Both the position numbers and the translations under genes were made by a program. 64,000 nucleotides of DNA from Enterobacter sp. JBIWA008 (GTDB lineage: Bacteria; Pseudomonadota; Gammaproteobacteria; Enterobacterales; Enterobacteriaceae), in the NCBI RefSeq assembly GCF_019968765.1, contig NZ_CP074149.1, positions 3,844,001-3,908,000 on the forward strand. The letters are read 5' to 3'. Shown piece by piece: positions 23,544 to 32,746 of the stretch. Numbering within the stretch: position 1 is the first letter of the stretch; every line of letters starts with the position of its first letter. A model generated the notes under the pieces. The model made no database searches, was not told the DNA's origin, and saw only the letters and a program-made list of their open reading frames with translations.

Positions 23544-23895
23544 AAAAAAAGGGAGCACTGTAAAAACAGTGCTCCCGGTTCGTTTCGCAGCATTCCAGCT
23601 ACAATTCGTGCTCCCTGCTCATCCGTGACAACTTTTCCTGAAGCCCGAAGGCCTGGTCATCCGTAAGCCAATGCATCTTGCACACATCTTCCTGACGTGT
23701 TTGTCTCATCCTGAAACGTCCTGGCCTTCCTGACCCACCGACCATCCTGACCGGCTCTCGTTCTCCTTCCTGGAGGTGTCCGTTACGCATCCTGCGATAT
23801 CCACTTTGCTTCATCCTGAAGCCTTCCTGCAGCGCCATCCTGACGAGTCCTGAGTGAGAAACGCCATCATCCTGATGTTCGTATCTCGTGTCGAC
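23544..23895 (-). ncRNA. csrB: CsrB regulatory RNA
   Basis: A roughly 350-nucleotide RNA that binds many copies of CsrA and takes it away from its mRNA targets. On the minus strand there are 13 CAGGA motifs (as TCCTG on the plus strand), many in hairpin loops as CAGGATG. The 5' end starts with GUCGAC as in E. coli CsrB. The 3' end is a strong terminator, GGGAGCACTGT / ACAGTGCTCCC, followed by seven U. The position between yqcC and syd is the same as in E. coli. Transcription is driven by BarA-UvrY. A 79-codon open frame inside it is an accident of the repeats. The exact 5' end is assigned by similarity. Confidence 0.96.
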
Positions 23896-23931
23896 GTCAT
23901 GTCAACGGAGATAGAATCCGCTATTCCGCTT

Positions 23932-23966
23932 CGTCTTACAACCCACTCAGCCAGAGTTGTAAGACG
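23932..23966. promoter_or_regulatory. Inverted repeat upstream of csrB with UvrY-like half sites
   Basis: CGTCTTACAAC and GTTGTAAGACG form a perfect 11-base inverted repeat with a 13-base spacer, about 37-71 bases before the csrB 5' end. Each arm contains the UvrY half site (TCTTACA or TGTAAGA), but turned outward compared with the normal palindrome. It could be a second UvrY contact or an independent operator. Confidence 0.5.
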
Positions 23967-24011
23967 CCGGAACTCCCTAAAAATAATAGGATGAACAACT
24001 AATCCATTGAA

Positions 24012-24024
24012 AAATAGATTGATA
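24012..24024. promoter_or_regulatory. Candidate IHF site upstream of csrB
   Basis: AAATAGATTGATA matches the reverse of the IHF consensus WATCAANNNNTTR with one mismatch. It lies between the distal UvrY palindrome and csrB, where DNA bending would bring the two together; IHF help for UvrY at csrB is described in E. coli. Confidence 0.35.
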
Positions 24025-24079
24025 TTAATCTGAATTAAATGAGGTAATACTGAATGTTCCAGCGATCTCTCACAAACGT

Positions 24080-24097
24080 TGTAAGAGATCTCTCACA
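24080..24097. promoter_or_regulatory. UvrY-binding palindrome of csrB
   Basis: TGTAAGAGATCTCTCACA differs by one base from the perfect UvrY/SirA/GacA box TGTAAGAGATCTCTTACA. Its centre lies about 193 bases upstream of the csrB 5' end. A second, overlapping arm, GATCTCTCAC at 24064-24073, pairs with GTAAGAGATC at 24081-24090, so the operator may be a double site. Confidence 0.8.
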
Positions 24098-24116
24098 CGC
24101 ACTATAGCATGATGGA

Positions 24117-24662
24117 TTACAGAAGTGGCTCAAGTCGGGTGAGGAAATCCGCAAGAGAGGGAGCGAGAGTCTCGCGATTGCGGGTACCGATAGTCTCTTT
24201 AACCACTTCACCTGACAGATTACAGACGGAGATAACGTCCAGTTCGCTGTCCAGCGTGGCGATAAAGAGCGTCGGAGAAAGCTTAAGGCGTTTTTGCGTG
24301 ACCAGATGACCAATCAGGTTTTCCTGAACACGCCGCAGATCGTCTTCGCTCCAGGTCTGCAACAGCGTCAGCGTAATATCAGCAAAGCGCGCGGGCATAT
24401 CCCCTGCGAACTGCACGGTATAAAATGCGTGAACCGCTGGTTGTACCACAATGTCCATTGCCCGCTCAACCGCATTTACATTTTGCTCGCCGGTATACGG
24501 CTTCGGCTGCCAGATTACGTAATCATCAGGTGAAGAGATAATGCACGGCGATGGCACGCCATATAAATCAGTGCTTTGCGGCCAAGTACCCTGCTTTTCA
24601 AGCCATGCGTCGCAGTAGCGGGTCGTGAAGGTAGTGAGGGCATTTGCAGTTTCGATGTCCAC
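24117..24662 (-). CDS. syd: SecY-interacting protein Syd
   Basis: A 181-residue cytosolic protein that binds SecY at the membrane and is thought to check the state of the translocon. Family segments visible are [38 protein letters not shown] and [22 protein letters not shown]. The start is a GTG at 24662 preceded by a GAAGAGAGAAA ribosome site, giving the E. coli length. It is transcribed toward csrB and divergent from queF, with 69 bases between the starts. Confidence 0.96.
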   Translation of the reverse strand: MDIETANALTTFTTRYCDAWLEKQGTWPQSTDLYGVPSPCIISSPDDYVIWQPKPYTGEQNVNAVERAMDIVVQPAVHAFYTVQFAGDMPARFADITLTLLQTWSEDDLRRVQENLIGHLVTQKRLKLSPTLFIATLDSELDVISVCNLSGEVVKETIGTRNRETLAPSLADFLTRLEPLL

Positions 24663-24731
24663 CGATTTCTCTCTTCTTGTCAGACAGGATAAACTCAGGC
24701 CATAAGTGTACCTGTAAAGTGGCTATGAAAC

Positions 24732-25574
24732 ATGTCTTACGAAAATCATCAGGCGTTAACCGGCTTAACGCTGGGTAAATCAACCGATTACCGCGATACC
24801 TACGATGCAAGCCTGCTGCAGGGCGTGCCGCGCAGCCTGAACCGCGATCCTCTGGGACTGCACGCGGACGCTCTGCCGTTCGTGGGTGGCGACATCTGGA
24901 CGCTGTACGAACTCTCATGGCTCAACGCACGCGGCCTGCCGCAGGTGGCGGTGGGCCACGTTGAGCTGGACTACGCCAGCGTGAACCTCGTCGAGTCCAA
25001 AAGCTTTAAGCTCTATCTCAACAGCTTTAACCAGACAAAATTCAACAGCTGGGACGACGTTCAGCGCACGCTGGAACGTGATTTAAGCGCCTGCGCGCAG
25101 GGAAAGGTGAGCGTTTCACTGTATCGCCTGCACGAGCTGGAAGGACAGCCAGTCGCCCACTTCAACGGGACCTGTATCGACGATCAGGATATTGAGGTAG
25201 AGAATTATGAATTCAGCGCCGATTACCTCGAAAACGCGGCGAGCGGAAAGGTGGTCGAAGAGACGCTGGTCAGCCATCTGCTGAAATCCAACTGCCTGAT
25301 CACCCACCAGCCGGACTGGGGCTCGGTGCAGATCCAGTACCGCGGCCCGAAAATTGACCGGGAAAAGCTGCTGCGCTACCTGGTGTCGTTCCGCCATCAC
25401 AATGAATTCCACGAGCAGTGTGTGGAGCGTATCTTTAGCGATATTCAGCGTTTCTGCCAGCCAGAAAAACTGAGCGTTTACGCGCGCTACACCCGCCGTG
25501 GCGGTCTGGACATCAACCCGTGGCGCACCAACACCGATTTTGTGCCGGCGACGGGACGGCTGGTGCGTCAATAA
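24732..25574 (+). CDS. queF: NADPH-dependent 7-cyano-7-deazaguanine reductase QueF
   Basis: Reduces preQ0 to preQ1, the base later put into tRNA by Tgt in queuosine synthesis. The 280-residue protein is the long two-domain form. The N-terminal half has the QueF motif [13 protein letters not shown] (about residues 83-95). The C-terminal half has [15 protein letters not shown], with the catalytic cysteine that forms a thioimide and the aspartate that acts as acid. An earlier pathway gene, queE, is at the left end of this window but in another transcription unit. Confidence 0.98.
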   Translation: MSYENHQALTGLTLGKSTDYRDTYDASLLQGVPRSLNRDPLGLHADALPFVGGDIWTLYELSWLNARGLPQVAVGHVELDYASVNLVESKSFKLYLNSFNQTKFNSWDDVQRTLERDLSACAQGKVSVSLYRLHELEGQPVAHFNGTCIDDQDIEVENYEFSADYLENAASGKVVEETLVSHLLKSNCLITHQPDWGSVQIQYRGPKIDREKLLRYLVSFRHHNEFHEQCVERIFSDIQRFCQPEKLSVYARYTRRGGLDINPWRTNTDFVPATGRLVRQ

Positions 25575-25594
25575 TATAAATATTTTCACAATAT

Positions 25595-25616
25595 GCGCGG
25601 TATCTTCCGCGCTTTA
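25595..25616 (+). terminator. Short hairpin after queF
   Basis: GCGCGG / CCGCGC forms a 6-base stem with a TATCTT loop, followed by only TTTAGG. It is a weak candidate terminator between queF and ppnN. Confidence 0.4.
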
Positions 25617-25690
25617 GGTTGTGAAACGTCACGCGCCAGGGCTATTGTAATCAACAGGGAAAGACGATAATCGTCCCGTAAGGAGCTCAC

Positions 25691-27055
25691 TTGATTACAC
25701 ATATTAGCCCACTTGGCTCAATGGATATGTTGTCGCAGCTGGAAGTGGACATGCTTAAGCGCACGGCCAGCAGCGATCTTTATCAACTGTTTCGTAACTG
25801 TTCACTTGCCGTACTGAACTCCGGAAGCCTGACAGATAACAGTAAAGAACTGCTGTCCCGCTTCGAAAGCTTTGATATCAACGTTCTGCGCCGCGAGCGT
25901 GGCGTGAAGCTTGAAGTCATCAACCCGCCGGAAGAGGCCTTTGTCGACGGGCGCATCATTCGTTCACTTCAGGCTAACCTGTTTGCCGTGCTGCGTGACA
26001 TCCTCTTTGTTAACGGGCAGATCCACAACGCAGGCCGTTTCCAGCATCTCGACCTGGAAAGCTCGGTCCATATCACTAACCTGGTGTTCTCCATTTTGCG
26101 TAACGCCCGTGCCCTGCACGTTGGCGAAGCGCCGAACATGGTCGTCTGCTGGGGCGGCCACTCCATCAACGAAACCGAATACCTTTATGCGCGTCGGGTG
26201 GGCACCCAGCTCGGCCTGCGCGAGCTGAATATCTGTACCGGCTGTGGTCCCGGTGCGATGGAGGCGCCAATGAAAGGTGCCGCAGTGGGACACGCGCAAC
26301 AGCGTTATAAAGAGGGGCGGTTTATCGGCATGACCGAGCCGTCAATCATTGCCGCTGAGCCGCCTAACCCGCTGGTTAACGAGCTGATTATCATGCCGGA
26401 TATCGAGAAGCGTCTTGAAGCGTTTGTCCGTATCGCCCACGGCATCATCATCTTCCCGGGCGGCGTGGGGACAGCGGAAGAGCTACTCTATCTGCTGGGT
26501 ATTCTGATGAATCCGGCCAACAAAGATCAGGTTCTGCCGCTGATCCTGACCGGGCCAAAAGAGAGCGCTGACTACTTCCGCGTGCTGGACGAGTTTATCG
26601 TGCACACGCTGGGCGAAGCCGCGCGTCGTCACTATCGCATTATCATTGATGATGCCGCGGAAGTGGCGCGTCAAATGAAAAAAGCGATGCCGCTGGTGAA
26701 AGAGAACCGCCGGGATACTGGCGATGCCTACAGCTTTAACTGGTCCATCCGTATTGCGCCAGACCTGCAGATCCCGTTTGAGCCTTCGCACGAGAATATG
26801 GCTAACCTGAAACTCTACCCGGACCAGCCGGTGGAAGTTCTGGCGGCCGATCTGCGTCGCGCCTTCTCCGGGATTGTGGCGGGCAACGTCAAAGAAGTCG
26901 GCATCCGCGCGATAGAGCAGTACGGTCCGTACAAGATCCACGGCGACCCGGAGATGATGCGCCGTATGGATGACATGCTGCAGGGCTTCGTCGCTCAGCA
27001 CCGCATGAAGCTCCCAGGCTCAGCCTATATTCCTTGCTACGAAATCTGCACCTAA
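25691..27055 (+). CDS. ppnN: Nucleotide 5'-monophosphate nucleosidase PpnN
   Basis: Cleaves purine and pyrimidine nucleoside monophosphates to the base and ribose 5-phosphate; in E. coli it is activated by (p)ppGpp. The 454-residue protein has a central Rossmann-type LOG/lysine-decarboxylase-like domain with the phosphate-binding motif [14 protein letters not shown] (about residues 256-269). Flanking N- and C-terminal domains are family-specific. The start is a TTG at 25691, nine bases after a strong TAAGGAG ribosome site; the encoded N-terminus [13 protein letters not shown] matches E. coli. RelA, which makes its activator, is encoded at 9814. Confidence 0.96.
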   Translation: MITHISPLGSMDMLSQLEVDMLKRTASSDLYQLFRNCSLAVLNSGSLTDNSKELLSRFESFDINVLRRERGVKLEVINPPEEAFVDGRIIRSLQANLFAVLRDILFVNGQIHNAGRFQHLDLESSVHITNLVFSILRNARALHVGEAPNMVVCWGGHSINETEYLYARRVGTQLGLRELNICTGCGPGAMEAPMKGAAVGHAQQRYKEGRFIGMTEPSIIAAEPPNPLVNELIIMPDIEKRLEAFVRIAHGIIIFPGGVGTAEELLYLLGILMNPANKDQVLPLILTGPKESADYFRVLDEFIVHTLGEAARRHYRIIIDDAAEVARQMKKAMPLVKENRRDTGDAYSFNWSIRIAPDLQIPFEPSHENMANLKLYPDQPVEVLAADLRRAFSGIVAGNVKEVGIRAIEQYGPYKIHGDPEMMRRMDDMLQGFVAQHRMKLPGSAYIPCYEICT

Positions 27056-27074
27056 CGCTCAGCAGCATCTCATC

Positions 27075-27110
27075 AAAACCGGGTCGCCCTCGCGCGTCCC
27101 GGTTTTTTTT
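27075..27110 (+). terminator. Terminator of ppnN
   Basis: A 9-base stem, AAAACCGGG / CCCGGTTTT, with a 14-base GC-rich loop and a run of eight T. It is a typical rho-independent terminator. Confidence 0.92.
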
Positions 27111-27566
27111 ACCGAAGAAATTCATAGGCATCACTTATATCTTTTACAAACTATTCACAAACGCAAACGATTACCTCATTTTTACAACCGTAAGTTATCA
27201 GCCTTAATCCAAATTACCCGCCAGAAAATCCTAAAAACCCAATTCTTTACAGCTAAAGACACCTATATCACGGGTCAGTCTTTCAGCCCACATGTCGTTG
27301 GTGGTAGCCTTCGCGCCCGTAAATTCTATTTGATGTTTTTTTAACAGATAAATGGTCTAAAGATGCCCACATCATAAGTGGATTATTGCATTTGGGATCA
27401 CGATCACTGATAGATTCATAACTAGAATGTATCTTTCCGCCCGCCAATAGTTACGGGCGAAAATTATTAAAAAACCGTCACTGAACGAATTTCATATTAC
27501 CGTCAGGCACTTTTTCATCGGATTTGACTAAAAAACCTGACAATTCGCTTCCTCCAGGAGATATAG
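27111..27566 (+). promoter_or_regulatory. Long upstream region of sdaC
   Basis: A 456-base AT-rich stretch before sdaC without a believable gene. It contains a small hairpin, CGCCCG / CGGGCG, around 27440-27461 and many A/T tracts. A GATCAC-containing segment near 27397 resembles half of a CRP site, but I cannot call it. The length suggests several regulator sites or a long mRNA leader. Confidence 0.5.
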
Positions 27567-28856
27567 ATGGAAACCACTCAAACCAGCACCGTTGCTTCGA
27601 TTGAATCCCGAAGTGGTTGGCGCAAAACGGATACCATGTGGATGCTTGGCCTTTACGGCACAGCAATCGGCGCTGGTGTACTGTTCCTTCCTATCAACGC
27701 AGGCGTCGGCGGTCTGATCCCGCTGATCATTATGGCTATCATTGCTTTCCCGATGACCTTCTTTGCACACCGCGGCCTGACCCGCTTCGTGCTGTCCGGT
27801 AAAAATCCGGGTGAAGACATCACTGAAGTTGTTGAAGAACATTTCGGCGTTGGTGCAGGTAAACTGATTACCCTGCTCTACTTCTTCGCGATTTACCCAA
27901 TCCTGCTGGTTTACAGCGTGGCGATTACCAACACCGTTGAAAGCTTCATGGCGCACCAGTTGCACATGACGCCTCCTCCGCGTGCCATTCTGTCTCTGAT
28001 CCTGATTGTCGGCATGATGACCATCGTGCGCTTCGGTGAGCAGATGATCGTAAAAGCGATGAGCGTGCTGGTCTTCCCGTTCGTGATTGCTCTGATGGTA
28101 CTGGCCTGCTACCTGATCCCACAGTGGAACGGTGCAGCGCTTGAAACCCTGTCCCTGAGCAGCGCATCTGCAACCGGTAACGGACTGCTGATGACACTCT
28201 GGCTGGCAATTCCGGTAATGGTGTTCTCCTTCAACCACTCCCCAATCATCTCTTCCTTCGCCGTTGCGAAACGTGAAGAGTACGGTAATGGCGCAGAGAA
28301 GAAGTGCTCCAGCATCCTGGCACGCGCTCACATCATGATGGTACTGACCGTTATGTTCTTCGTCTTCAGCTGCGTACTGAGCCTTTCTCCGGCGGATCTG
28401 GCGGCAGCGAAAGAGCAGAACATCTCTATTCTGTCCTACCTGGCAAACCACTTTAACGCACCGGTTATTGCGTGGATGGCACCTATCATCGCGATTATTG
28501 CCATCACCAAATCCTTCCTCGGCCACTACCTGGGCGCGCGTGAAGGCTTCAACGGTATGGTGATTAAATCTCTGCGCGGTAAAGGCAAGAGCATTGAAAT
28601 CAACAAGCTGAACAAAATCACTGCACTGTTCATGCTGCTCACCACCTGGGCGGTAGCAACCCTGAACCCAAGCATCCTGGGCATGATTGAAACCCTGGGC
28701 GGCCCGGTCATCGCGATGATTCTGTTCCTGATGCCGATGTACGCGATTCAGAAAGTCCCTGCGATGCGTAAATACAGCGGCCATATCAGCAACGTGTTCG
28801 TTGTGATTATGGGCCTGATTGCCATCTCCGCGATTTTCTACTCGCTGTTCAGCTAA
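27567..28856 (+). CDS. sdaC: Serine transporter SdaC
   Basis: A 429-residue inner-membrane L-serine/H+ symporter of the hydroxy/aromatic amino acid permease family. About 11 hydrophobic helices can be seen, starting with [34 protein letters not shown] lies in the middle, and the ending is [16 protein letters not shown]. The ATG is 8 bases after an AGGAGA ribosome site. It is followed by sdaB 64 bases later, so uptake and deamination of serine are encoded together. Confidence 0.98.
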   Translation: METTQTSTVASIESRSGWRKTDTMWMLGLYGTAIGAGVLFLPINAGVGGLIPLIIMAIIAFPMTFFAHRGLTRFVLSGKNPGEDITEVVEEHFGVGAGKLITLLYFFAIYPILLVYSVAITNTVESFMAHQLHMTPPPRAILSLILIVGMMTIVRFGEQMIVKAMSVLVFPFVIALMVLACYLIPQWNGAALETLSLSSASATGNGLLMTLWLAIPVMVFSFNHSPIISSFAVAKREEYGNGAEKKCSSILARAHIMMVLTVMFFVFSCVLSLSPADLAAAKEQNISILSYLANHFNAPVIAWMAPIIAIIAITKSFLGHYLGAREGFNGMVIKSLRGKGKSIEINKLNKITALFMLLTTWAVATLNPSILGMIETLGGPVIAMILFLMPMYAIQKVPAMRKYSGHISNVFVVIMGLIAISAIFYSLFS

Positions 28857-28864
28857 TACCTCCT

Positions 28865-28884
28865 GCGCCGTCCCCGGACGGCGC
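28865..28884 (+). other. Intercistronic hairpin between sdaC and sdaB
   Basis: GCGCCGTCC and GGACGGCGC form a perfect 9-base GC-rich stem with a CC loop. There is no T-run, so it should not terminate. It may protect the sdaC mRNA end or set the sdaC:sdaB ratio. Confidence 0.6.
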
Positions 28885-28920
28885 ACTCCTCCCTCTCTGA
28901 CTGAAAGCAATGGACGCATC

Positions 28921-30288
28921 ATGATTAGCGTATTCGATATCTTCAAAATCGGTATTGGTCCTTCCAGCTCTCACACCGTCGGACCAATGAAAGCCGGTAA
29001 GCAGTTCACGGATGACTTGATTGCACGCGGCATCTTGCATGACATTACCCGCGTGGTTGTCGATGTGTACGGCTCGCTTTCCCTGACCGGGAAAGGCCAC
29101 CATACCGATATCGCCATTATCATGGGCCTGGCGGGAAATCTGCCGGATACCGTTGATATTGATGCGATCCCTGGTTTCATCCAGGACGTCAACACCCACG
29201 GTCGCCTGCTGCTGGCGAACGGTGAGCATGAGGTTGAATTCCCGGTTGACCACTGCATGAATTTCCATGCGGACAACCTGTCGCTGCACGAAAACGGCAT
29301 GCGCATTACCGCGCTGGCCGGCGACAAAGCGGTATACAGCCAGACTTATTACTCAATCGGCGGCGGTTTTATCGTCGACGAAGACCACTTTGGTCAAACC
29401 GATAACGCTTCTGTCGAGGTGCCGTATCCGTACAAAACGGCGGCGGACCTTCAGCGTCACTGCCAGGAGACGGGCCTTTCCCTCTCCGGCCTGATGATGA
29501 AAAACGAGCTGGCACTTCACAGCAAAGAAGAGCTCGAACAGCACTTCACTAACGTCTGGGAAGTGATGCGCGGCGGTATTGAGCGTGGGATCACCACCGA
29601 AGGCGTTCTGCCGGGCAAGCTTCGCGTGCCGCGTCGTGCTGCAGCGCTGCGCCGTATGCTGGTGAGCACCGACAAAACGACAACGGACCCAATGGCCGTT
29701 GTAGACTGGATCAACATGTTCGCACTGGCGGTAAACGAAGAGAACGCTGCCGGAGGCCGCGTGGTCACTGCGCCGACCAACGGCGCCTGCGGTATCGTTC
29801 CGGCGGTGCTGGCGTACTACGACAAGTTTATCCGTGAAGTGAACGCGAACTCACTGGCGCGCTACCTGCTGGTCGCCAGTGCGATTGGTTCGCTGTATAA
29901 GATGAACGCGTCCATTTCCGGTGCGGAAGTGGGCTGTCAGGGTGAAGTCGGCGTGGCATGCTCCATGGCGGCGGCGGGTCTGGCCGAACTGTTAGGTGCA
30001 AGCCCGACACAGGTTTGCATTGCTGCGGAAATCGGCATGGAACATAACTTGGGACTGACCTGTGACCCGGTTGCCGGACAGGTACAGGTACCGTGCATCG
30101 AGCGTAACGCGATTGCCTCCGTGAAGGCGGTGAACGCGGCACGTATGGCGCTGCGCCGCACCAGCGAGCCGCGCGTCTGCCTCGATAAGGTTATCGAAAC
30201 CATGTACGAAACCGGTAAAGATATGAACGCCAAATACCGCGAAACCTCTCGCGGCGGCCTGGCGATGAAGATCGTTACCTGCGATTAA
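28921..30288 (+). CDS. sdaB: L-serine dehydratase 2 SdaB
   Basis: Deaminates L-serine to pyruvate and ammonia using an oxygen-sensitive 4Fe-4S cluster. The 455-residue protein has the N-terminal domain [17 protein letters not shown]. The C-terminal domain has [15 protein letters not shown] and [17 protein letters not shown], with the conserved cysteines. The start at 28921 gives the E. coli length and [12 protein letters not shown]-terminus. It is the second gene of sdaC-sdaB; SdaA is the other isoenzyme in E. coli and is not here. Confidence 0.98.
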   Translation: MISVFDIFKIGIGPSSSHTVGPMKAGKQFTDDLIARGILHDITRVVVDVYGSLSLTGKGHHTDIAIIMGLAGNLPDTVDIDAIPGFIQDVNTHGRLLLANGEHEVEFPVDHCMNFHADNLSLHENGMRITALAGDKAVYSQTYYSIGGGFIVDEDHFGQTDNASVEVPYPYKTAADLQRHCQETGLSLSGLMMKNELALHSKEELEQHFTNVWEVMRGGIERGITTEGVLPGKLRVPRRAAALRRMLVSTDKTTTDPMAVVDWINMFALAVNEENAAGGRVVTAPTNGACGIVPAVLAYYDKFIREVNANSLARYLLVASAIGSLYKMNASISGAEVGCQGEVGVACSMAAAGLAELLGASPTQVCIAAEIGMEHNLGLTCDPVAGQVQVPCIERNAIASVKAVNAARMALRRTSEPRVCLDKVIETMYETGKDMNAKYRETSRGGLAMKIVTCD

Positions 30289-30297
30289 GCCTCTCAG

Positions 30298-30330
30298 GAA
30301 GCCTCGTTTTGCGAGGCTTCTTCCTGTTTT
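30298..30330 (+). terminator. Terminator of sdaC-sdaB
   Basis: GAAGCCTCG / CGAGGCTTC forms a 9-base stem with a TTTTG loop, followed by TTCCTGTTTT. Confidence 0.8.
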
Positions 30331-30400
30331 CCCCACCATTCATAGTTTCACGCTGCTGACAGTGTTACCCTTCACGCATGAGATAGAAGGGAGATTATCT

Positions 30401-31156
30401 GTGGCCGTTCATTTACTTATCGTCGATGCTCTTAACCTGATTCGCCGTATCCATGCGGTACAGGGGACGCCTTGTAAAGACACCTGTCTGCACGCGCTGG
30501 AACAGCTCATCCGCCACAGTGAGCCCACCCACGCGGTCGCGGTATTTGATGACGAAGCCCGCGACACGGGCTGGCGACACCAGCGTCTGCCGGACTACAA
30601 AGGCGGACGCGCCCCGATGCCGGACGATCTTCACGCTGAATTGCCCATGCTGCGCGCTGCATTTGAACAGCGGGGCGTCCCCTGCTGGGGTGCACAGGGA
30701 AATGAAGCTGACGATCTCGCGGCCACCCTGGCCGTAAAAGTGGCAAGTGCCGGTCATCAGGCCACTATCGTTTCAACTGACAAAGGCTACTGCCAGCTGC
30801 TCTCTCCGACTATCCGCATTCGCGACTATTTTCAAAAACGCTGGCTGGACGCGCCGTTTATTGCCAGCGAGTTCGGCGTCTCGCCTGAGCAACTGCCGGA
30901 TTACTGGGGGCTGGCAGGCATAAGCAGTTCTAAGGTTCCGGGTGTCGCCGGTATTGGGCCGAAGAGCGCCGCGCAGCTGCTGGCCGATTTTCAGAGTCTG
31001 GAAGGGATTTACGCCCGTCTGGATGAGGTGCCGGAAAAGTGGCGCAAGAAGCTGGAGGCGCATAAAGAGATGGCGTTTATCTGCCGGGAAATCGCAACGC
31101 TACAGACGGATTTGCAGATGGACGGGAATTTACAGCAGCTGCGTTTACAACGTTAA
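30401..31156 (+). CDS. xni: Flap endonuclease Xni (ExoIX)
   Basis: A 251-residue member of the 5'-3' exonuclease / flap endonuclease family, related to the N-terminal nuclease part of DNA polymerase I. It has [30 protein letters not shown] and [10 protein letters not shown] with clustered acidic metal ligands. The helix-hairpin-helix [14 protein letters not shown] binds DNA. As in E. coli, one of the usual active-site acidic clusters is reduced. The chosen start is a GTG at 30401 behind a GAAGGGAG ribosome site, matching the E. coli length; an upstream GTG at 30362 would add 13 residues. Confidence 0.95.
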   Translation: MAVHLLIVDALNLIRRIHAVQGTPCKDTCLHALEQLIRHSEPTHAVAVFDDEARDTGWRHQRLPDYKGGRAPMPDDLHAELPMLRAAFEQRGVPCWGAQGNEADDLAATLAVKVASAGHQATIVSTDKGYCQLLSPTIRIRDYFQKRWLDAPFIASEFGVSPEQLPDYWGLAGISSSKVPGVAGIGPKSAAQLLADFQSLEGIYARLDEVPEKWRKKLEAHKEMAFICREIATLQTDLQMDGNLQQLRLQR

Positions 31157-31173
31157 AACGACTACACGGTGTT

Positions 31174-31205
31174 GTAGGCCCGGTAAGCGCAGCGCCACCG
31201 GGCAA
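31174..31205. repeat. REP element between xni and rlmM
   Basis: GCCCGGTAAGCGCAGC with GCCACCGGGC, an inverted repeat of the REP family, lies between two converging genes. Confidence 0.8.
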
Positions 31206-31218
31206 AACAAAGCTCGCA

Positions 31219-32319
31219 CTATCGCTCGTCGCGACGTCCGCCGACCGCTGCCCACCAGCGACGAATATGCACCGTCACCTCTTCACGGTCGTGATACAGC
31301 TGACGCGCCTGGATCTCCACGTTAATCCCGTGTTCGTCCATCTGCTCCTGAATGTAGGCCAGGTTCTGCGACACCTCCTCGTAGCGCTTTTTCATCGGCA
31401 GCTTGAGGTTGAAAATGGTCTCGCGACACCAGCCGTTCACCAGCCAGGAGGCCATCAGCGCGGCGACTTTTGCCGGCTTCTCAACCATATCGCACACCAT
31501 CCACGAGATGTTGTTACGGTTCGGGCGATAGCGGAAACCGTCTTCACGCAGCCAGGTGACCTGCCCAGTGTCCATCAGGCTTTGCGCCATTGGACCGTTA
31601 TCAACGGACGATACCCACATATTGCGTTTCACCAGCTGATAGGTCCAGCCGCCCGGGCACGCGCCAAGGTCGACGGCGTACATGCCGTTCGCCAGACGCT
31701 CATCCCACTCATCCGCCGGGATAAAGACGTGGAATGCCTCTTCCAGCTTGAGCGTTGAACGGCTTGGCGCATCGGCCGGGAAGCGCAAACGCGGGATGCC
31801 CATATAGAAAGGAGAGTTGTTGGTGGTGTACGAATAGCCCGTATAGCAGCAGCCCGGTGCGATAAAGAAGATATGCACCACCGGACGCTTCGGCGTTTCG
31901 TAGTTTGTCAGCACGCCCGCATCGCGCAGCGCCGCGCGCAGCGGCACGGTGAACTTACGGCAGAACTTCATCAACTCTTTACTTTCGTTGGTATCCGCCA
32001 CTTCAACGCGCAGATCGCCGCCCTTCTCAACCACGCCCTGCAGCATGCCGACAATAGGCGTGATGCGGTCTTCCGGCGGAAGATCCTTCAGCAGCTCACC
32101 CGCGACAAACATCTGGCGAGCAAAGATCAGCGAGCTGAACGGCAGCTCTTGTGCCAGCCTGTCTGCGTCCTCAGGCTGATAGCACTCGAATACTACATAA
32201 CCCGCGTTTTCTTTTACCCGGGCAAAGCCGAAGACTTCGCGCTTCGCCGCTTTATCGGTAATTTCCGCGGCGCACTCTTTCTCAAACCCCGGGCGACAAT
32301 ATAAAACAACCTTATTCAT
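31219..32319 (-). CDS. rlmM: 23S rRNA (cytidine-2498-2'-O)-methyltransferase RlmM
   Basis: Methylates C2498 of 23S rRNA at the ribose. The 366-residue protein has an N-terminal THUMP-like domain (about 1-180) and a C-terminal Rossmann methyltransferase domain. The latter has [15 protein letters not shown] for SAM binding and the lysine/aspartate/lysine/glutamate residues of RrmJ-type enzymes (for example [14 protein letters not shown]). The start at 32319 overlaps the ygdD stop by eight bases, which suggests coupling of the two genes. A two-codon longer start at 32325 is possible. Confidence 0.97.
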   Translation of the reverse strand: MNKVVLYCRPGFEKECAAEITDKAAKREVFGFARVKENAGYVVFECYQPEDADRLAQELPFSSLIFARQMFVAGELLKDLPPEDRITPIVGMLQGVVEKGGDLRVEVADTNESKELMKFCRKFTVPLRAALRDAGVLTNYETPKRPVVHIFFIAPGCCYTGYSYTTNNSPFYMGIPRLRFPADAPSRSTLKLEEAFHVFIPADEWDERLANGMYAVDLGACPGGWTYQLVKRNMWVSSVDNGPMAQSLMDTGQVTWLREDGFRYRPNRNNISWMVCDMVEKPAKVAALMASWLVNGWCRETIFNLKLPMKKRYEEVSQNLAYIQEQMDEHGINVEIQARQLYHDREEVTVHIRRWWAAVGGRRDER

Positions 32320-32707
32320 GAACAACGCCCTTGCGTTTCAGACGGATAGCTCCGATAAACATTAATACCCAACCCGCCAGGAAGCTGAAGCCGCCGACAG
32401 GTGTAACGAACGCCCACAGGCGCAAATGTGAGAGCGCAAGGCAGTACAGGCTACCGCTGAACAACACGGTACCCAACGCCATAAACACGCTGCTCCAGTA
32501 AAACCAGATACTGATACGACGCTGCATCGCCACCGCCAGACCAAAAATAGCCAGCGTGTGGAACGCCTGATATTCAAGGCCGGTCTGGATCCAGCCCATC
32601 TCTACTGCACCCAAAGACTTGCTTAATACATGTGCGCCGAAGGCGCCCAGTGCAACAAAAATAAAGCCACTTACCGCGGCAAAAATCAGCATGAATCGGC
32701 TGGTCAT
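32312..32707 (-). CDS. ygdD: DUF423 membrane protein YgdD
   Basis: A 131-residue inner-membrane protein with four hydrophobic helices and the DUF423 segments [10 protein letters not shown] and [12 protein letters not shown]. Function is unknown. The start at 32707 gives the E. coli length. It overlaps rlmM by eight bases and lies 39 bases downstream of gcvA, so gcvA-ygdD-rlmM may form one transcript. Confidence 0.94.
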   Translation of the reverse strand: MTSRFMLIFAAVSGFIFVALGAFGAHVLSKSLGAVEMGWIQTGLEYQAFHTLAIFGLAVAMQRRISIWFYWSSVFMALGTVLFSGSLYCLALSHLRLWAFVTPVGGFSFLAGWVLMFIGAIRLKRKGVVHE

Positions 32708-32746
32708 GTTTAAGTCCTGAGTTGATGCGTGCCCGGCACACAAACG

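Noticed and set aside
23599..23838. A 79-codon open frame on the minus strand between yqcC and syd
   Set aside because: It lies fully inside csrB; its repeated residues come from the CAGGA motifs of the RNA.
23877..23910. TTGACA upstream of csrB read as a -35 box
   Set aside because: The only -10 it could pair with (TACGAA, 16 bases on) would put the start inside the RNA, past the GUCGAC 5' end known from E. coli CsrB.
27528..28946. A 472-codon open frame antisense to sdaC
   Set aside because: Its composition (rich in H, N, Q, D, R) is that of a mirror frame of a membrane protein gene, and it opposes the clear SdaC.
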